A stretch of DNA of 64,000 bases from Mansonella perstans. Its lineage: Eukaryota > Nematoda > Chromadorea > Rhabditida > Onchocercidae. Where the stretch lies: the NCBI GenBank assembly GCA_037074765.1, contig JBAMDO010000564.1, positions 124,001 to 188,000 of the forward strand, written 5' to 3'. Below are positions 61,401-64,000 of the stretch, piece by piece. The translations under genes and the position numbers were made by a program. Within the stretch, counting starts at the first letter, position 1; each line of letters begins with the position of its first letter. The notes under the pieces are model-generated. The model saw only the letters and a list, made by a program, of their open reading frames with translations. It did no database searches and had not been told where the DNA came from.

Positions 61401-64000
61401 CAACTAATGGATTACCAATGTCACATACAAACACGTATTCCTCATCTTTTCCGGCTTTAGACTGCGGTGAACAACTAATAGGTTGCTGGAAAATGCTTTA
61501 TTCTGATCTAATCTCATGATATCGTTCATATCCATAAAATGTAGAAAATTATTGAAATGGTGATCGATTAAAGTTCTACAAAATAAGCAAGCATTGTACA
61601 ATTTGGATTATGACATACTACGTTTCCAGTTCTTCCAATGTTATAATTAAAAATGAGGATATTTTATCTTTTTGATACTTAAATTTAGATTAAATGATTT
61701 TTATATTTATCAAGTATTTGTTTAAACCTGTGTAGCGTAATTTTCAATGCCACCATATTCGAAGCCAGGTGGTATTGTGATGAAAAATTGCGATTCATGG
61801 GAATCTTCCCCGCGATTAGCGACCGTTACGTTAATGATTAACGACTGATCAGCTGCACCAATAGTAAACTTATTCTTGCTCCTTAAATCTTCAAAAATTA
61901 AGCAACATTGAAAAGTATACGTACATATATTGGGTGGAATTTTTGCAGTTTTGAATTTGAACAAAATTTCTTAAATTCATTTAACAAAAAGTTGCACAGG
62001 AAATAAAATACTATCAGTTATTGCAATTCTACTAATCGTTGCTTTTTTAAATGCTCTACCTAATAGTATAAGAAAAAAAATTGTTTTTAATAAATTTAAT
62101 TTAATAAACATTTCCATCAACTAATTCGTATCATTTCAAAGGGAAGGATGAGTTTGTTATTCTAACTGTTTACTAAATTATAGCAACTTGAATAATGCAC
62201 TTGATAACTTACGAAACGGCATGTACTTGTAGATCCGGAATGCATTTTTCATCTGGACCACAATTTTTATCTATCGGAAGCTGGAAATTACCATATTATA
62301 AATTTGAAACTTGAGTCAGTGTTTTAATTTCTTGTGCCCTTTGCTTGACTTCAAAAATCAATCTGTGTTTTGCTTCATTTTAAAAAAAAGTTTAGCTACA
62401 GTTATTTTTTGGTTTGATGAATTTGGCATCTTACTTCAACTTCAAATGACAAGGGTACGGTAGTATCCAGTGCGGGTTCCAAATGACCAGATGTTGATAC
62501 ACCGGATGTACGCTCTTCATAACTATAGTTCGCTATGATGTGTATCGGACTTAATTTGTCACGTATTGTATCCTGCAAATGGACTTTATAAAAAATTTGG
62601 AAATAATGATGATTTTGATGTTTTCTATAATATTTCGATTTATTACTCAATTTTAAGTTTTTTTTCAGTGAAATCTATGACGCAATATGTTTGATTCTGA
62701 AATTTAAATTTTGCAAATTTTACACAAAATTTTAATCTTTTTAAATTTAAAAACAACTTACAGACACATAAAAATCATAGGCTTCACAGTATTCATGTCC
62801 TTTCCGTAAATGCAGAATCTGTTCGATTATATCTGGTTGATCACGTGATGCTGCTTTTTTGTGAACTTTCGCATTCCTTTTACTATTCTGAAATGAGTAC
62901 TGATAATTTTTAAAAACATCTAAAAATTGGTCAAAAATAAACATTAAGAACTTCTTTATTTAGTATATCTAACATTGATTAGGAAATTTGTGAACTTCTA
63001 ATACATTAAATATGAATGTTAACAAAAGAATCAACGAAAGTAAAAATGTGTTTAAAATTTGTCCATTCCTTTATTAAATTATTGAAATGTAAATGCTGAC
63101 ATTTTTTACAATGTAAAGTATTTTTATAATTTTAATTTAGACAACAAAAGTGACTTCCACTTCCATCAATCCACCAATATATAATCATTAAGGTCATTCT
63201 ATGATGACATTTGCTAACATAAATCAGAATTTTTCTTGTTCCATTTCATATTTATACTTTAGTGTCCTATTTGGCCATGTAATTATTAAGGCCCAGTTTC
63301 TGCTAGTAATAAGCTATCAGCGCTCACAGCTTTTTTCAATGCAGGGACAATTCAATTCAGAGCTATTTTTCAAAAAACTTACCAAATCGCGTCGTCTGAA
63401 AAATGCTCGTGGTGTAATAGTTTTCTTAGAATCAAGCTGGAAAAGGAGTTTTAAGTCAATATCCGGTGGTGATTGGCCTTTGCCTTCGTACTTCATACAA
63501 AGCTTCATATGCTCACTGAAATTTAAATTCCTTTAATGCTTTGAATTTCGAAAACATAATCAACAGTTTACAAATTTTTATTCAAAAAAGTTAAAAGAAA
63601 CATTGAGACACTCTTAAAACTTTTACTTAATTGTGAAAAAAAGGAATAAACTTTGGTTTAATACTTAGATTATCCAATATATTCAAAAGTATGCACCAGG
63701 CCATCATTCCAAATTCGGTTGAACAAGTTTTATCCTCCAAATTTATTGAGTTTTTGGCCGTAGTTAATGAACCTGTTACTGTAATCACTGGTTTCGTTTT
63801 AAATACCACTGCGTGTGCACTTTGATATGCACCAACAGCAATATCTAAATAAAATTTATATCAATCAATCGATCAATAGATAATCACCATAACTCTTGCT
63901 GGAAAATTCAACAATTACTAACCTGGATATTGATTTTTATCGATATCTTTGCCACCAGCAAGGGAGAATCCAAATGCTTTTAAATCAGCATTCACTTTTC
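58491..64000 (-). CDS. Integrin alpha chain, C-terminal 704 residues (5' end beyond window)
   Basis: Alpha subunit of a cell-matrix adhesion receptor that pairs with a beta integrin. Exons on the complement: 63923 to the window edge, 63697-63844, 63383-63515, 62762-62887, 62435-62572, 62213-62280, 61728-61881, 61310-61485, 60766-60958, 60521-60628, 59776-60084, 59392-59604, 59084-59209, 58491-58637; all phases agree. The first exons carry the end of the last FG-GAP blade (FGFSLAGGKDIDKNQYPDIA, then VGAY). Thigh and calf regions follow with family cysteines (NCGPDEKCIPDLQV), then GPSAISGASLDIIWPS. A basic insert in calf-2 (LRQRR, RNRKIKRS) could be a furin-type cleavage site. A membrane helix (WWLYLIAILIGLVILALL) precedes CGFFKRHRPP, the conserved juxtamembrane motif, and a 49-residue tail exon. 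In nematodes the candidates are INA-1 and PAT-2; I cannot choose. Confidence 0.95.

Noticed and set aside
1..64000. CRISPR arrays, insertion sequences, transposase or reverse-transcriptase genes
   Set aside because: None seen: the tandem arrays lack spacers, and no translated frame showed polymerase or transposase motifs.

Overview
The window is A+T-rich eukaryotic DNA with short coding exons, introns that mostly start gtaag/gtatg and end in a T-rich tract plus cag, and long gene-poor stretches of microsatellite and minisatellite. The protein set (a co-Smad, a DNAJC1-type ER J-protein, an integrin alpha chain, secreted EF-hand proteins) and the splice-acceptor-like ttgcag just upstream of several start codons point to a nematode that uses spliced-leader trans-splicing. 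The base composition and intron style suggest a spirurid/filarial-type (clade III) worm, but that is inference; no species can be named from the sequence alone. Nothing bacterial, viral or transposon-encoded was recognised.

Layout. (1) 410-6544, minus strand: a Smad4-type co-Smad, about 665 residues in 16 coding exons, with MH1, a long linker and MH2 all identifiable. (2) 6545-17897: an 11 kb gene desert with a 34-bp tandem array, a 61-bp minisatellite and several microsatellites. (3) 17898-25755, plus strand: an 870-residue protein in 8 exons with a cysteine cluster at its N-terminus, a CRIB-type Cdc42/Rac-binding motif and proline-rich segments. (4) 28049-30050, minus strand: an acidic, Gln-rich, probably disordered protein whose 5' end I could not find and which has two possible 3' ends. 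(5) 30535-30608: a degenerate tRNA-Lys-like sequence. (6) 31935-37671, minus strand: a 569-residue secreted protein with twelve EF-hand loops spaced exactly 35 residues apart. (7) 37672-46783: a 9 kb desert. (8) 46784-49094, plus strand: a second, 242-residue secreted protein with six EF-hand loops. (9) 50652-54274, plus strand: a DNAJC1/ERdj1-like protein (signal peptide, J domain, one membrane span, two SANT domains). (10) 56418-57034, minus strand: a possible 87-residue protein of unknown function. (11) 58491-64000, minus strand: the C-terminal 704 residues of an integrin alpha chain running off the right edge.

Exon phases were checked by summing exon lengths. Every principal model below keeps one frame from start to stop. 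One Smad4 junction does so only if a non-GT donor, or a one-base error in the sequence, is accepted. The genes do not form an evident operon. Biologically they span TGF-beta signalling, Rho-GTPase signalling, ER folding, calcium binding in the secretory route and cell-matrix adhesion, without obvious functional clustering apart from the two divergent EF-hand genes.
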